A stretch of 64,000 nucleotides of DNA. Origin: Flavobacterium sp. 245. Its GTDB lineage: Bacteria; Bacteroidota; Bacteroidia; Flavobacteriales; Flavobacteriaceae. The notes beneath the pieces were generated by a model. That model was not told the DNA's origin. It saw nothing but the letters and a program-made list of their open reading frames with translations, and ran no database searches. The position numbers and the translations under genes were made by a program. Below, piece after piece: positions 54,248 to 63,314 of the stretch (position 1 is the stretch's first letter; each line of letters starts with the position of its first letter). The stretch is from NCBI RefSeq assembly GCF_004362055.1, contig NZ_SNXB01000007.1, forward strand, positions 124,001 to 188,000. Reading direction: 5' to 3'.

Positions 54248-54311
54248 TTATAAATTATGAGTTAAATACAAAGTCAAAATCAACTTATAATTCATAACTC
54301 ATAATTCATAA
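54248..54311. repeat. Facing heptamer arrays 3' of the tandem CE12 gene
   Basis: TTATAAA, TTATGAG, TTAAATA at 54248-54268, starting on the base after the stop, and CTTATAA, TTCATAA, CTCATAA, TTCATAA at 54284-54311. Same unit type as in the rhaI/rhaB spacer. Confidence 0.8.
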
Positions 54312-54316
54312 CTAAA

Positions 54317-54349
54317 AAAACCTCGTTTAAATTACTTAAACGAGGTTTT
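54317..54349. terminator. Bidirectional intrinsic terminator
   Basis: AAAACCTCGTTTAA (54317-54330), loop ATTAC, TTAAACGAGGTTTT (54336-54349): a perfect 14-bp stem with A- and T-runs on both sides. Lies between convergent CE12 and histone-like genes, serving both. Confidence 0.92.
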
Positions 54350-54371
54350 TGTTTTTGAAATACAAAATGTA

Positions 54372-54548
54372 TTATTTTTTTGATTCTTCGATAGAAACTT
54401 TTCTGAATTCTTTTAAAAGTTTTTCAATTTCTAAAGTAGCTTTTCTAGCTCTTGGTCCAGCAGCTTTGATACCTTTTTCAGTTAAAGATTCAGCTTCTGC
54501 TTTAAATGTGTCAATTTCGGCGTTGATTTTTACTAATAGATCTTTCAT
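54372..54548 (-). CDS. Small histone H1-like protein
   Basis: 58 residues from ATG 54548 (MKDLLVKINAEIDTFKAEAE); a frame extending to 54605 adds 19 residues that look non-coding. The protein is helical and charged, with KAAGPRARKATLEIEKLLKEF, like the short Hc1/histone H1-like proteins of Bacteroidota. Probably binds DNA or acts in chromosome packaging. It has no link to the CAZyme neighbours and marks a housekeeping interruption. The 223 bp upstream (54549-54771) hold nothing else that I can name. Confidence 0.75.
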   Translation of the reverse strand: MKDLLVKINAEIDTFKAEAESLTEKGIKAAGPRARKATLEIEKLLKEFRKVSIEESKK

Positions 54549-54771
54549 GCTTATACTTGTTAAATTAAGGCGCAAAAATAAATGTTTGCTCGAACTATAA
54601 CGCACGTTTAATGTTAAAATTATAACTGTTTTGGCGATTTAAGTTAATAATAATTTAACCTGTTTTCTTGGAATCTCTATATCAACGGATTACAAAAATT
54701 TAGAAATCTATTTTTTTTGAATATTTTTTATTTTTCACAGTTGTTACTGCTTCATACTCATCATTTAATGC

Positions 54772-57213
54772 CTATTTTAGAGGTATTTCGTAAGAACTTC
54801 CTTCGCTTGACGGATAAACTGCTAGCTGATCCAGCACAATACCGGTCTGGTTTACCTCTATCTTGATTTTATGTTTTCCTTTTTCCATTTTTAAAGCAGA
54901 AAGTTTCACAATTGCACTGTTTCTTAAAACATTCTCTTTCCAGGTTTTGTCACGGTCTTTTGTATTGGTTTTAAAAGATTGCAAAGTGTTTCCATCAACC
55001 TGAATTCCAACTTCATGGTCAAAATTATTGGCATGCGTTGGCAATATTCTTAGCTCAATATCATATTCACCTGCGTTTTGGATTTCAAATTCATAAACGA
55101 CAGCGGGTTTTGCTTCTTTAAAATACTGCTGTCTTAAAGGGAATAAAGTAATAGCATTATTGCTATAACCTAAACCGTTGATTGTTTTCCAACTGTAATT
55201 TTTAAAGTCTTTTTGAGATACAAATGCATTGGCCTGAATTGCAATTCTGTTTGCGGTTTCTTTTTGCACTTTTAAAACTGATTCAGGCTTTTTAACCGAA
55301 TCAAAAACAGGTAAATTTCTAGGATGCATCGACATCATTTTATTCCATTTTCCTTCGCTTAATTTGGTGTTGTAAAAATCAGTAAGTGCTTCAATTTTAT
55401 GAAAAGCCTCTGAAGCCAAAAGTTCGTATTTTGCTTTTTCTTTTTCATCTGAAGTAATTGCTGCCAAATTCCAGTATAAAAACTTTTGATTCATATAAGC
55501 GGCTCCTTTTACTGGATAAACAGCCAATTGAAACCAGGCATCTTTTCGCTCCTGCGGAATAAATGCTGAAAGACTGTCCACTTTCTCAACAAGGACATTG
55601 TAAGCTTTTATTCGGCTCCAAATTTCTTTTTCTGAAAAATCGGATAGTTTTACCGGCGTTGTTGGCTCCGTTTGACTCCAACCCATATATTCTGGTTTTC
55701 TAAGAAATGCCAAACGATAATACTCTTCAAAAATCGCACTTGCTTCGGCATCAATTTTTGGCGAAAACTCTCTGGAAGCCCAGTTTTTCATATATTGATT
55801 AAGACCATCATATTTAATACTGTTGACGTCCCAAGCCATATCCAGAAAAAGTTCTATGTCATATTCTGCCGGTTTTATGTCACCAACATTTACAATCCAC
55901 ATTTTTTTTGCTCCGTTTTGATAGGCTTTGTTCATTTCGTACCAAATCAAACCGGGTTGCATCGTGCTCAGCCAAAGATAATCGTGTGGCCTTCCCCAAT
56001 AACTAATGTGATAATAAACACCGCTTCCTCCTACTCTTTTTTGCTCTTCTTCATTGCTCAAACGACGAATGTATCCGTAGTTATCATCAGGCCAAACCAA
56101 AGTAATATCACTCGGAACTTTAAGTCCGTTGTCATATAATTCTAAAACTTCTTTGTACGGAACAAAAGCCTGCGGAATGTCTGACAAAGGTTTTTTGAAA
56201 GTATTGGAAAGCATTTCGCGTTGGTTCACAATAATCTTCTCTACCATTGAAATCGATTCGTTCAAATCCTTTGCGCCTTCCATTTTGCTATCATGAACGC
56301 CTCGCATTCCAAGTGTCATAATCGTTTCATTTTGAGCCGTTTTCAACTCATCTAAACGATCTTGCCAATATTTATCAACTTGAGTTTTATTCGTAAAATA
56401 ATTGTAATCACCGTAGATTTTGGGTTTCCATTCATCAACATTATTTCGAAGCATCGGTTCAGCATGAGACGAACCAATCACGATATGATATTTCTGCGCC
56501 ATTTCTTTATTTCCGGCAATTGTAAAAAAGCCTTTTGTTGAAGGATGCATCGCCGGCCAAATCGTATTGGCTTTTAAGCGCAATAATAATTGAAAAATTT
56601 TCTCGTAAGTTTTGGGACCAATATCTCCCGTTTCTGGTTCAAATGTTTTGGCAGCCCAAGGCTGTAATGCCCAATCTTCATCATTCAAAAAAATGCCTCG
56701 ATATTGAACTGAAGGCGACGAAATTATTTTTTGCTCTGAAAGTTTTAAGGAAAGTTTTTCCTGTTTTATGGGATGGACATCTGCCCACCATTTCCACGGA
56801 GATACGCCTAGACGTTCTGTAATTTCAAAAATCGCATAAACGGTTCCGCGAACATCAGAACCCGCAATTACAAGATTATCATTTTCTTTTTTGATGGAAA
56901 ATTTCTCCCATTGATTAGAAAGTTCTTTTTGTTCTTTTCTCGTTTTAAACAGTTTATCCGAAACTTCTCCTATATAAATTCCGTTCTTAGAAAATGAATT
57001 TGCCTGAAGTATTTTTGGTCGTTTTCCGGTTAATTCTTTGACATCATCTGCAAATTCATTTACCGCCCAAACAATTAAGGGGTCTGTATTTTTGTCGATG
57101 AAAATATTTACTGCATTATTAGAATCTGAAATTAGGAATTCCGTTGCAATTCTATTTTGGCAGAAACCATTTATGGATGAAATCGAGAAAATTAATAGCA
57201 GTATTTTTTTCAT
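54772..57213 (-). CDS. Alpha-glucuronidase-type enzyme, GH115
   Basis: 813 residues with signal peptide (cleavage near NGFCQ, residue 19). N-terminal beta domain (about 20-165, EFADDVKELTGKRPKIL), then a TIM-barrel with RGIFLNDEDWALQPWAAKTF near 180, TIWPAMHPSTKGFF near 215, LTMGMRGVHDSKM-like segment near 300 and VWPDDNYGYIRRLS near 375. A helical region and a C-terminal beta-sandwich (AGEYDIELRILPTHANNFD) complete the family pattern. GH115 enzymes remove glucuronic or 4-O-methylglucuronic acid from xylan or arabinogalactan; arabinogalactan fits the neighbours better. Last in the minus-strand run from GH106. Confidence 0.92.
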   Translation of the reverse strand: MKKILLLIFSISSINGFCQNRIATEFLISDSNNAVNIFIDKNTDPLIVWAVNEFADDVKELTGKRPKILQANSFSKNGIYIGEVSDKLFKTRKEQKELSNQWEKFSIKKENDNLVIAGSDVRGTVYAIFEITERLGVSPWKWWADVHPIKQEKLSLKLSEQKIISSPSVQYRGIFLNDEDWALQPWAAKTFEPETGDIGPKTYEKIFQLLLRLKANTIWPAMHPSTKGFFTIAGNKEMAQKYHIVIGSSHAEPMLRNNVDEWKPKIYGDYNYFTNKTQVDKYWQDRLDELKTAQNETIMTLGMRGVHDSKMEGAKDLNESISMVEKIIVNQREMLSNTFKKPLSDIPQAFVPYKEVLELYDNGLKVPSDITLVWPDDNYGYIRRLSNEEEQKRVGGSGVYYHISYWGRPHDYLWLSTMQPGLIWYEMNKAYQNGAKKMWIVNVGDIKPAEYDIELFLDMAWDVNSIKYDGLNQYMKNWASREFSPKIDAEASAIFEEYYRLAFLRKPEYMGWSQTEPTTPVKLSDFSEKEIWSRIKAYNVLVEKVDSLSAFIPQERKDAWFQLAVYPVKGAAYMNQKFLYWNLAAITSDEKEKAKYELLASEAFHKIEALTDFYNTKLSEGKWNKMMSMHPRNLPVFDSVKKPESVLKVQKETANRIAIQANAFVSQKDFKNYSWKTINGLGYSNNAITLFPLRQQYFKEAKPAVVYEFEIQNAGEYDIELRILPTHANNFDHEVGIQVDGNTLQSFKTNTKDRDKTWKENVLRNSAIVKLSALKMEKGKHKIKIEVNQTGIVLDQLAVYPSSEGSSYEIPLK

Positions 57214-57318
57214 TTTAGAATTATATTATAGGAAATTTGATTGCGTCGCGGATTTTACCGATTAAACTGGTTCGCGCTGGTTTGTCATTCCTTACAAGCT
57301 TTGAGGTTACTTTGTGTT

Positions 57319-57344
57319 AGACGCACTGCTGTGCGTCTCTACAA
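57319..57344. repeat. Short palindromic repeat, family U copy 2
   Basis: The 26-base string is identical to that at 36675-36700 and contains GACGCACTGCTGTGCGTC. Confidence 0.8.
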
Positions 57345-57391
57345 TGTTGGTAACCATATCATTGTGCACTTTTACAAAAAAAAACCTAGAA

Positions 57392-57419
57392 CCTCAGAAT
57401 CTAAGTACCTTAGAACCTT
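57392..57419. repeat. Octamer array 3' of GH28
   Basis: CCTCAGAA, TCTAAGTA, CCTTAGAA and a partial CCTT, ending on the base before the GH28 stop (57420). A CCTAGAA unit precedes it at 57385. Confidence 0.8.
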
Positions 57420-58748
57420 CTAATCAACTAAAACTTTATTCACATAAACATTTTTAAAAGTCACTCCTTTTATCAAGCTTTTATCAATATCAGCTTTAGC
57501 AGATTCAATCTTTAGATTTTCGAAAGTGAAATTAGATAAACGAACATTTGGGTCGTTTTCCACTTTATAAAACATTTCGCATTTAAGATCAATATTTTTT
57601 AAAGTAACATTATCTCCATACGATAATGGAACATCAGGACGCCCTTTCAAATCAAAAAACTGTTTCCATGCTAAAATAGCCAGACCATTTTTGGTTTGTC
57701 CTTTAATATCTTCAAGTCTAATAAACTCGTAAAGCTGTGGTGTATCAGGTCTCATTTTAAGATGCAGCAATATTGACGGTCCATCAACTTCGCAATTGCG
57801 CATAATTATGTTTCGATTATGAATCGCTTCACTTCCGTTAGTTAATGCCGAATGACAATAGCCAAATTTACAGTCTTCAATGATAATGTTCGTGTTTGCT
57901 CCATTATTTTTATCCTGATCTGCGTAAGGTCCTTTACCTCCTTTTAAGGCTATAGCATCATCATTTACAGACATGTTCGAGCCTTTTATAAGTACGTTAC
58001 TGCAAATATCAAGATCAATTGCATCTGTACTTGGAGCATCGCCTTTTTTGTGTGGAGAAAAGATATACGTGTCCAGTATTTTTATGTTATTGCATTTATA
58101 AAAATGGCTCGTCCAAAAACCAGAATTGATCAATTTGACATCCTGAAATTGTACATTATTTGAATTCCATACAAAAACCAATCTTGGTCTGGAAACTTCA
58201 AGATTAGTACATTTTGGATTTTCTTTTCGGCGCGCCCAGAAAGCATCCCAATATTTTCTTCCATTTCCGTTTATTGTTCCTTTTCCTGAAATTGAAAAAT
58301 TATCAACGCCATAAGCGTTTACCAAAGCCGGGAAATAATCCAGATTTTGGCCTTCCATTCTTGATGGCATAATCGGATAATTGGCAATATCATCAGAACC
58401 TTTTAAAACCCCGCCTTCGCTGACATACAAAGCTGTTTTTGGCTTGAAAAATAAAGCACCGCTCAAGAAAACTCCTTTCGGAATTACAATTACGCCACCA
58501 CCATTTGCAGCTGCTTTATCAATCACTTTCTGAATCGCAGCAGTCTGCACTTTTGTGCTGTCTTTGCTAACGCCAAAATCAGTTATTGTGTATTTTTTTC
58601 CTAAATCCTTCAATTGAAGTTTCGTGTAGGTTTTAAACCAAACCGGAATTTCGGTTCCATCAGGAAATTTATCAGCGCTGTATTTTTGTGAAAATGAGCT
58701 TTGGGAAATTCCCAAAACACATAAAACCAAAGTCAAAAACTTTTTCAT
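57420..58748 (-). CDS. Polygalacturonase-like enzyme, GH28 (rhamnogalacturonan type)
   Basis: 442 residues, signal peptide about 1-20. Beta-helix with STDAIDLDICSN near residue 239, NDDAIALKGG near 262, CHSALTNGSE near 299 in place of GHG, and LHLKMRPDT near 326 in place of RIK. These variants resemble GH28 members acting on rhamnogalacturonan rather than classic endo-polygalacturonase. It starts 24 bases after the GH43 gene stop, so both are in one transcript. Periplasmic. Confidence 0.87.
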   Translation of the reverse strand: MKKFLTLVLCVLGISQSSFSQKYSADKFPDGTEIPVWFKTYTKLQLKDLGKKYTITDFGVSKDSTKVQTAAIQKVIDKAAANGGGVIVIPKGVFLSGALFFKPKTALYVSEGGVLKGSDDIANYPIMPSRMEGQNLDYFPALVNAYGVDNFSISGKGTINGNGRKYWDAFWARRKENPKCTNLEVSRPRLVFVWNSNNVQFQDVKLINSGFWTSHFYKCNNIKILDTYIFSPHKKGDAPSTDAIDLDICSNVLIKGSNMSVNDDAIALKGGKGPYADQDKNNGANTNIIIEDCKFGYCHSALTNGSEAIHNRNIIMRNCEVDGPSILLHLKMRPDTPQLYEFIRLEDIKGQTKNGLAILAWKQFFDLKGRPDVPLSYGDNVTLKNIDLKCEMFYKVENDPNVRLSNFTFENLKIESAKADIDKSLIKGVTFKNVYVNKVLVD

Positions 58749-58771
58749 CGTAAACTGTTTTTATTTTTATT

Positions 58772-60202
58772 TTATTTCTTTATTTCAATTTGAGTAACAG
58801 AAATATAATATCCTGTACTTCCATAATTTGATTTTCTTTTATCCGACCAATTTGGTCTTTCTCCCGTACCGGAAACTGTCAAAATATAATTATCTTTTTT
58901 AAAAATTGGAGATTTGTAAACTAATGTTTCAGTTGCATTTTTACTGTACAAATCAACAATTGAAGTCGTTACAATTTTTCCTTTTTCATCAGTTAAAACA
59001 ACTTTAGCGTATCCATTTTCAGTTCCCACAAAACTTGAAAAACCAATTTGCTGGCCTTTGAATTTTATTGAAAAAGAAGCATTTTTGTCATCCGATTTAC
59101 TTTCTAATTGCATATTTCCATTATCTGTATGATTCCATTTTCCGGAATATTTAATTTCCTTACTGGTATTTTTCAGAATTTTATTCTTGTTTTTTGGTAC
59201 AGATGCAATTCCGGTTTCCACATCAATTTGCCAAGTTTCCTGATAAACTGGAATAGAAAGTGACTTTCCTGAAATTGTCAAAAGTTGCCAAACATAAGTT
59301 GCTGCAGATGCCTGCTTTGGAAACGACCAGCGATCGCCCATAAACATATATTTAGTTTCTTTTGAGCCTTGAATTGGCAAAACAAAAGTCGATTGCGAAT
59401 TCCATGTCAGCGTTTCTTTTGGTGCAATTAAACCTTGAAATTCCCAAGGACCTTTAATTGAATTTGAGGTATAATAATAATTGTCATTTTTCTCCCAACT
59501 TGTCAAATGCGAGCCAATAAAATAATATCGATTATCTTTTTTCAGCATCGTCGGAGATTCAAATCCGGTTGTAATATTTTCATTTACTTTTTCTGTAACC
59601 GATTTATAATCATCACTTAATTTATAGATTTCACCACCGTGGACCAGAATATATCCCGAATTATCAGTGTCCTGAAAAGTTCCCATATCCCATTTTTTGA
59701 TTGGTTTTCCGTCAAATAAAAGCGGGCCTTTAAATGTGTATGGTCCCTCAATGTTTTTTGAAACAGCATAACCTACAAACTGATCTTTATACGTTAAAGT
59801 ATCGGCGTGCATATACATTATAAACTCCTCTGTTTTTGGGCATTTCATCACTTTTACTCGTTCACCAACACGATTTGGTCCCAATTTTCCAGATTCCTGT
59901 ACCGGAAGCGCCTGACGCTCAAATTTCCAGTTGTACAGATCTTTTGAAGAATAACAATTAAATCCTACAAAGGCATTGCTGGTATCGCTGTGTGCTTCCC
60001 CAAACAAATAAAAAGTATCTTTTTCTTTTAAAATGCATGCGCCATGTGCGCTTACAATATTTCCGTTTTGGTCAAACCAAGGTGTGCCAGAATAAATGGC
60101 ATCCATTTTTCCTAATTCTTGCGCAAAGGAAACAGCTATATTGCCTACAAAGAAAATACAGATAATTAAACATCTCAAAACCAAATAATTCTTCTTAAAC
60201 AT
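58772..60202 (-). CDS. GH43 enzyme, exo-beta-1,3-galactanase-like
   Basis: 476 residues, signal peptide ending near SFAQ (residue 28). Five-bladed propeller about 30-345: AHGACILKEKDTFYLFGEA, CYSSKDLYNWKFE, VGERVKVMKCP, FIMYMHADT, WDMGTFQDTDNSGYILVHGG. The opening lacks the Asp usually serving as general base, as in GH43 exo-beta-1,3-galactanases; the acid Glu is in GFESPTML. A C-terminal beta-sandwich (about 345-476, SGKWNHTDNGNMQLES) may bind carbohydrate. Likely trims the beta-1,3-galactan backbone of arabinogalactan. An arabinofuranosidase role (other GH43 subgroups) is the alternative. Confidence 0.85.
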   Translation of the reverse strand: MFKKNYLVLRCLIICIFFVGNIAVSFAQELGKMDAIYSGTPWFDQNGNIVSAHGACILKEKDTFYLFGEAHSDTSNAFVGFNCYSSKDLYNWKFERQALPVQESGKLGPNRVGERVKVMKCPKTEEFIMYMHADTLTYKDQFVGYAVSKNIEGPYTFKGPLLFDGKPIKKWDMGTFQDTDNSGYILVHGGEIYKLSDDYKSVTEKVNENITTGFESPTMLKKDNRYYFIGSHLTSWEKNDNYYYTSNSIKGPWEFQGLIAPKETLTWNSQSTFVLPIQGSKETKYMFMGDRWSFPKQASAATYVWQLLTISGKSLSIPVYQETWQIDVETGIASVPKNKNKILKNTSKEIKYSGKWNHTDNGNMQLESKSDDKNASFSIKFKGQQIGFSSFVGTENGYAKVVLTDEKGKIVTTSIVDLYSKNATETLVYKSPIFKKDNYILTVSGTGERPNWSDKRKSNYGSTGYYISVTQIEIKK

Positions 60203-60279
60203 TTTACTAATTACTAATCACTTTTTACTAATCACTCTTTACTAATCACTCTTTACTAATCACTCTTTACTAATCACTT
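60203..60279. repeat. Eleven perfectly phased heptamers filling a gene spacer
   Basis: Units TTTACTA and ATCACTC/ATCACTT alternate without a break from 60203 (the base next to the GH43 start codon) to 60279 (inside the last codons of the PL22-like gene, whose stop is 60274-60276). The whole 71-base spacer is made of this array. Confidence 0.92.
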
Positions 60280-61614
60280 TCTTTTCAACCATTCTTTTGG
60301 AACATTTACAATACAGATATTCAGTGTTCTATTATCTTCAGAAAGCATCGCGGATTGAATTTCAATTTTTGTTCCGTCTCTGTTAAAAGTCGGATGAACG
60401 TGATCTGCAGCCGTTTCTTTATGTCCCGTTGTCAGCATCATCATTTCATTTGTTTTTCTGTCAATTAAATATAAACTTCTTGAAAAGTCATCACCAACTG
60501 CCCATCTTCCGTCAGAAGAACCGTGAACATGCCATAAACCGCTGCCGCTTTTTGTTTGTCCGGCAATAATCATTTCGCGCGTTCTTAAATTTACAATTGC
60601 CAAGCCAGTAGGTTTTTCTCTCGTTCCTGAGTTTCCCCAATTGCTTTCCTGACCCGGATTTTGAGGATTTCGAACTTCGGTACTAGAAGTAACTTCAACT
60701 GGAGCTTCTTTTTGAATATCAATTTTTCGATGTCCCATAATTGCCATTGCCACCTCATCTTTAGAAATTACAACTTCGTGCGTTACCCATTCAAAATCAG
60801 ATTCAGGATATAAAGGTCGTAAACCTGATCCATCGGCCATTACGGTCCAAGTGCGTTGTGGAGATTTTCCTCCGGTTTCCCAACAAAAAACCAATTCACC
60901 CGGATTCCAGATATTAGATTGAATATGTCCAACTTGAAATGGCACTGAAACTACATGTTTCACTTCGCCGGTTTTAATATTCATACTGCTGATGCCACCG
61001 GGTCCCGCGCCCATATTTCTTGGTCCAAAACTCTTTTCAATTTTTACATTCGGATCTAAATGTCTTGCGGCTTCTTCTTTTCCTATTCTGAAATAAACTC
61101 GGTCTTCATCAGCATCCAAAGCCATGTCACCCGACGCTCCCATTTCTGGATTTGTTGTTCCGCAAACGCGTTCATAAGCTGACACAGGTTTCATCTTTCC
61201 TTTTTCACTATCTGCAAAAACGGCTTCCAGATTCACTTCCATAATCTGCATTTTATCGCTATCGCCTTTTCGCATAAAATACAATTTCATCGATTTTTGC
61301 GCCATGCATAATGTTCCAGTGTAACCGCCTTCGGTTACCTGAACCATTACACCTGATTTCTCGTTTACGGCCATTGCATCCCCGTTGGCTCTTTTAGTTC
61401 TAAAAATTAGCCATTCTCCATCGGAAGTCCATTGTGGGTGTGTTGGATATGTTTTTGAATCTCCTGCCGATTTTGTAGTTAAAAAGATTAAATCGATACC
61501 TGTAACGGGATCTTTAATAATCTTTTTTTCTGATGGAAATCGGGTTCCAATCTGGCTAAATGATGTTAGGGTACAAAAAAGAAAAAGCGTGTTTATGGAT
61601 CTTTTTAATTTCAT
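60274..61614 (-). CDS. Oligogalacturonate lyase-like protein, PL22 type
   Basis: 446 residues, signal peptide about 1-20. Seven-bladed WD40-like propeller of PL22: PTHPQWTSDGEWLIFRTKRA near residue 60, FQVGHIQSNIWNPGELVFCW near 230, MADGSGLRPLYPES and EWVTHEVVI near 270, LWHVHGSSDGRWAVGDD near 355. PL22 enzymes split unsaturated or saturated digalacturonate with a metal. The signal peptide is unlike the classic cytoplasmic Ogl and suggests periplasmic action, possibly on rhamnogalacturonan oligomers. Its last codons lie inside a heptamer array. Confidence 0.8.
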   Translation of the reverse strand: MKLKRSINTLFLFCTLTSFSQIGTRFPSEKKIIKDPVTGIDLIFLTTKSAGDSKTYPTHPQWTSDGEWLIFRTKRANGDAMAVNEKSGVMVQVTEGGYTGTLCMAQKSMKLYFMRKGDSDKMQIMEVNLEAVFADSEKGKMKPVSAYERVCGTTNPEMGASGDMALDADEDRVYFRIGKEEAARHLDPNVKIEKSFGPRNMGAGPGGISSMNIKTGEVKHVVSVPFQVGHIQSNIWNPGELVFCWETGGKSPQRTWTVMADGSGLRPLYPESDFEWVTHEVVISKDEVAMAIMGHRKIDIQKEAPVEVTSSTEVRNPQNPGQESNWGNSGTREKPTGLAIVNLRTREMIIAGQTKSGSGLWHVHGSSDGRWAVGDDFSRSLYLIDRKTNEMMMLTTGHKETAADHVHPTFNRDGTKIEIQSAMLSEDNRTLNICIVNVPKEWLKRK

Positions 61615-61639
61615 AAGTTTTTTTTAATTTCTTTGTCGA

Positions 61640-61822
61640 TTAATCTCGCAAAGGCGCAAAGTTTTTTTTCTGCAATTAATTTCGCCACGAAGACACAAGG
61701 CTTCCTTTTACTTTTAATAATTTAGCTAAAGCCACTTAGTTTTACTTAATTTTTATCTCCCGCTAAAGCTAGAGGCAATTCAATTTAAAACTTTGCGCCT
61801 TCGCGCCTTTGCGAGATTAATT
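61640..61822. repeat. Dispersed inverted-repeat element, family R copy 3 (expanded)
   Basis: ATTAATCTCGCAAAGGCGCAAAG on the left (from 61639) and CTTTGCGCCTTCGCGCC plus TTTGCGAGATTAAT on the right. About 183 bp, twice the length of copy 2, because extra sequence with GCTAAAG motifs lies between the arms. Confidence 0.75.
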
Positions 61823-61840
61823 CGAATGTTGCATAAACGG

Positions 61841-61875
61841 CTAACACCTAATACCAAACACTTAACTTTTAACTC
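61841..61875. repeat. Degenerate heptamer array 3' of GH105
   Basis: CTAACAC, CTAATAC, CAAACAC, TTAACTT, TTAACTC in one register, ending 6 bases from the GH105 stop (61882). Confidence 0.65.
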
Positions 61876-61881
61876 TCTGCC

Positions 61882-63231
61882 TTACTTATGCAAGTTATTT
61901 TTCCCTTCAATTTTCAATTGAATAGAACTGTCATTGATCTGAAACTGACTATCTTTTAAAAGTAAAATAACTTCGGCTCCGGCCAATAAAACCGGACCAT
62001 AACCGTGAGCTGCAAAAACATTTACCGGACGATAGTAATAAAATGCAGGATCAAAACCCATTCCGGTTCCAACGCAGGTTCCTTCAACTTGACCTTTATC
62101 ATTTACTTTTGTCGCTACAGCATTCCACGCCAATAAAACTGCTGGAGCGTACGTCATTTTATCAACATAACCACGATTTATGGCTCTGGCAATAGAATAC
62201 GCATAAATTGCCGTTGCGGAAGTCTCTAAATACGAATCATTTCTGTCTAACAATTGGTGCCAAAAACCTGTTCCGTCCTGATATTGAACCAGTCCAGCGA
62301 TATGTTTTTGCAATTGAGCCAAAACTTGAGGATAACCCGGATGATTTTTTGGCAAAACTTCTAATAATTCAACCATTGTCATAACTGCCCAGCCATTTGC
62401 TCTTGCCCAATGAAACTGCGGATGAACCGGCATTGATTCGACCCAACCGTGCATATAAATGCCTTTTTGGCTATTAAACATTCTTTCAGAAAACTGATTG
62501 ACTTGTTTTACAGCATCGTCAAAATATTTTGCATTTCCAGTATAACTTCCCATTTGTGCCAATGCAGGTACGCTCATGAACATATCATCTAACCAAAGTG
62601 TATTGTCCTGCGGTCTGTTTCTTGCTAAAGTTCCGTCTTTTAATCGAAATTGTTTGTTGCTAATAAAGTCGATGTAGTTGTTTACCAGAGGATCAATATT
62701 GGCTTTTAAACCTTCTTTTTTGGCTTTAATAAATGCTGCACAAAGCGCACCGGCAAAATCTAATGCTTCAGGATGCAGCGTTTTAAGCATGTCTTTATCC
62801 TTGATGTTTTTTTCATTATAATTTTCGGCGATATCAGCAATTAGCTGTATTCTTTTATTTGAATAATCAGCGTAATATTTTTCACCTGTAGCTTTTGAAG
62901 CCAAAAGCATTCCGGCGTACGTAACACCCCACTCATAACTAGTCAGCCTGAAAGCACCCGGTTCAAAAACAATATCTTGATTGCCTTTTTTATAATCTGT
63001 AATAACGGCTTTAGTATTTGCATCGACAATTTTTGAAGCCGAATTTTTATCTAAAAAATTATAAACCCTGTCTAAAACCACTTTTATATCTTCCTTTTGC
63101 GGAATAACATATGGTGTTGGATAATCAGGCTGCATTAAATGCAATGGTGCCGTCGCATCTGTTTTTTGAGCGTTTGCATTTGTAAATGATGCAAACACAA
63201 GCATTGCTAAAATGGTTGATTTATAGTTCAT
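61882..63231 (-). CDS. Unsaturated rhamnogalacturonyl hydrolase, GH105
   Basis: 449 residues, signal peptide about 1-21. The (alpha/alpha)6 barrel shows GH105 signatures: TLWLDDMFMSVPALAQMG near residue 211 and HWARANGWAVMTMVELLE near 278, plus DRNDSYLETSATAIYAYSIA near 325. Removes the delta-4,5-unsaturated galacturonic acid left by PL11, exposing rhamnose for GH106. It lies 83 bases after the GH106 stop. Confidence 0.93.
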   Translation of the reverse strand: MNYKSTILAMLVFASFTNANAQKTDATAPLHLMQPDYPTPYVIPQKEDIKVVLDRVYNFLDKNSASKIVDANTKAVITDYKKGNQDIVFEPGAFRLTSYEWGVTYAGMLLASKATGEKYYADYSNKRIQLIADIAENYNEKNIKDKDMLKTLHPEALDFAGALCAAFIKAKKEGLKANIDPLVNNYIDFISNKQFRLKDGTLARNRPQDNTLWLDDMFMSVPALAQMGSYTGNAKYFDDAVKQVNQFSERMFNSQKGIYMHGWVESMPVHPQFHWARANGWAVMTMVELLEVLPKNHPGYPQVLAQLQKHIAGLVQYQDGTGFWHQLLDRNDSYLETSATAIYAYSIARAINRGYVDKMTYAPAVLLAWNAVATKVNDKGQVEGTCVGTGMGFDPAFYYYRPVNVFAAHGYGPVLLAGAEVILLLKDSQFQINDSSIQLKIEGKNNLHK

Positions 63232-63314
63232 GTGGTTAGTGTGTTAGTTTAAATTTTACTTTTGCTCATAATATATTTAGTAGTCTGGTATGTCCATTCT
63301 AAATTTTATATATT

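Noticed and set aside
54549..54605. 19-residue N-terminal extension of the histone H1-like protein
   Set aside because: The extension has no similarity to the family, and the ATG at 54548 gives the usual short protein.
55672..56139. 155-residue plus-strand ORF opposite GH115
   Set aside because: Antisense to conserved GH115 motifs, with low-complexity content and no promoter.
58811..58818. TCCTGTAC matching the rhaT/CE12 motif core
   Set aside because: It lies inside the GH43 coding end and lacks the flanking TACTAT extension; an 8-base match is expected by chance in 64 kb, as also seen near 39822 and 59875.
60203..60279. Possible CRISPR or iteron array
   Set aside because: Units are 7 bases with no spacers, and there are no cas or replication genes nearby.
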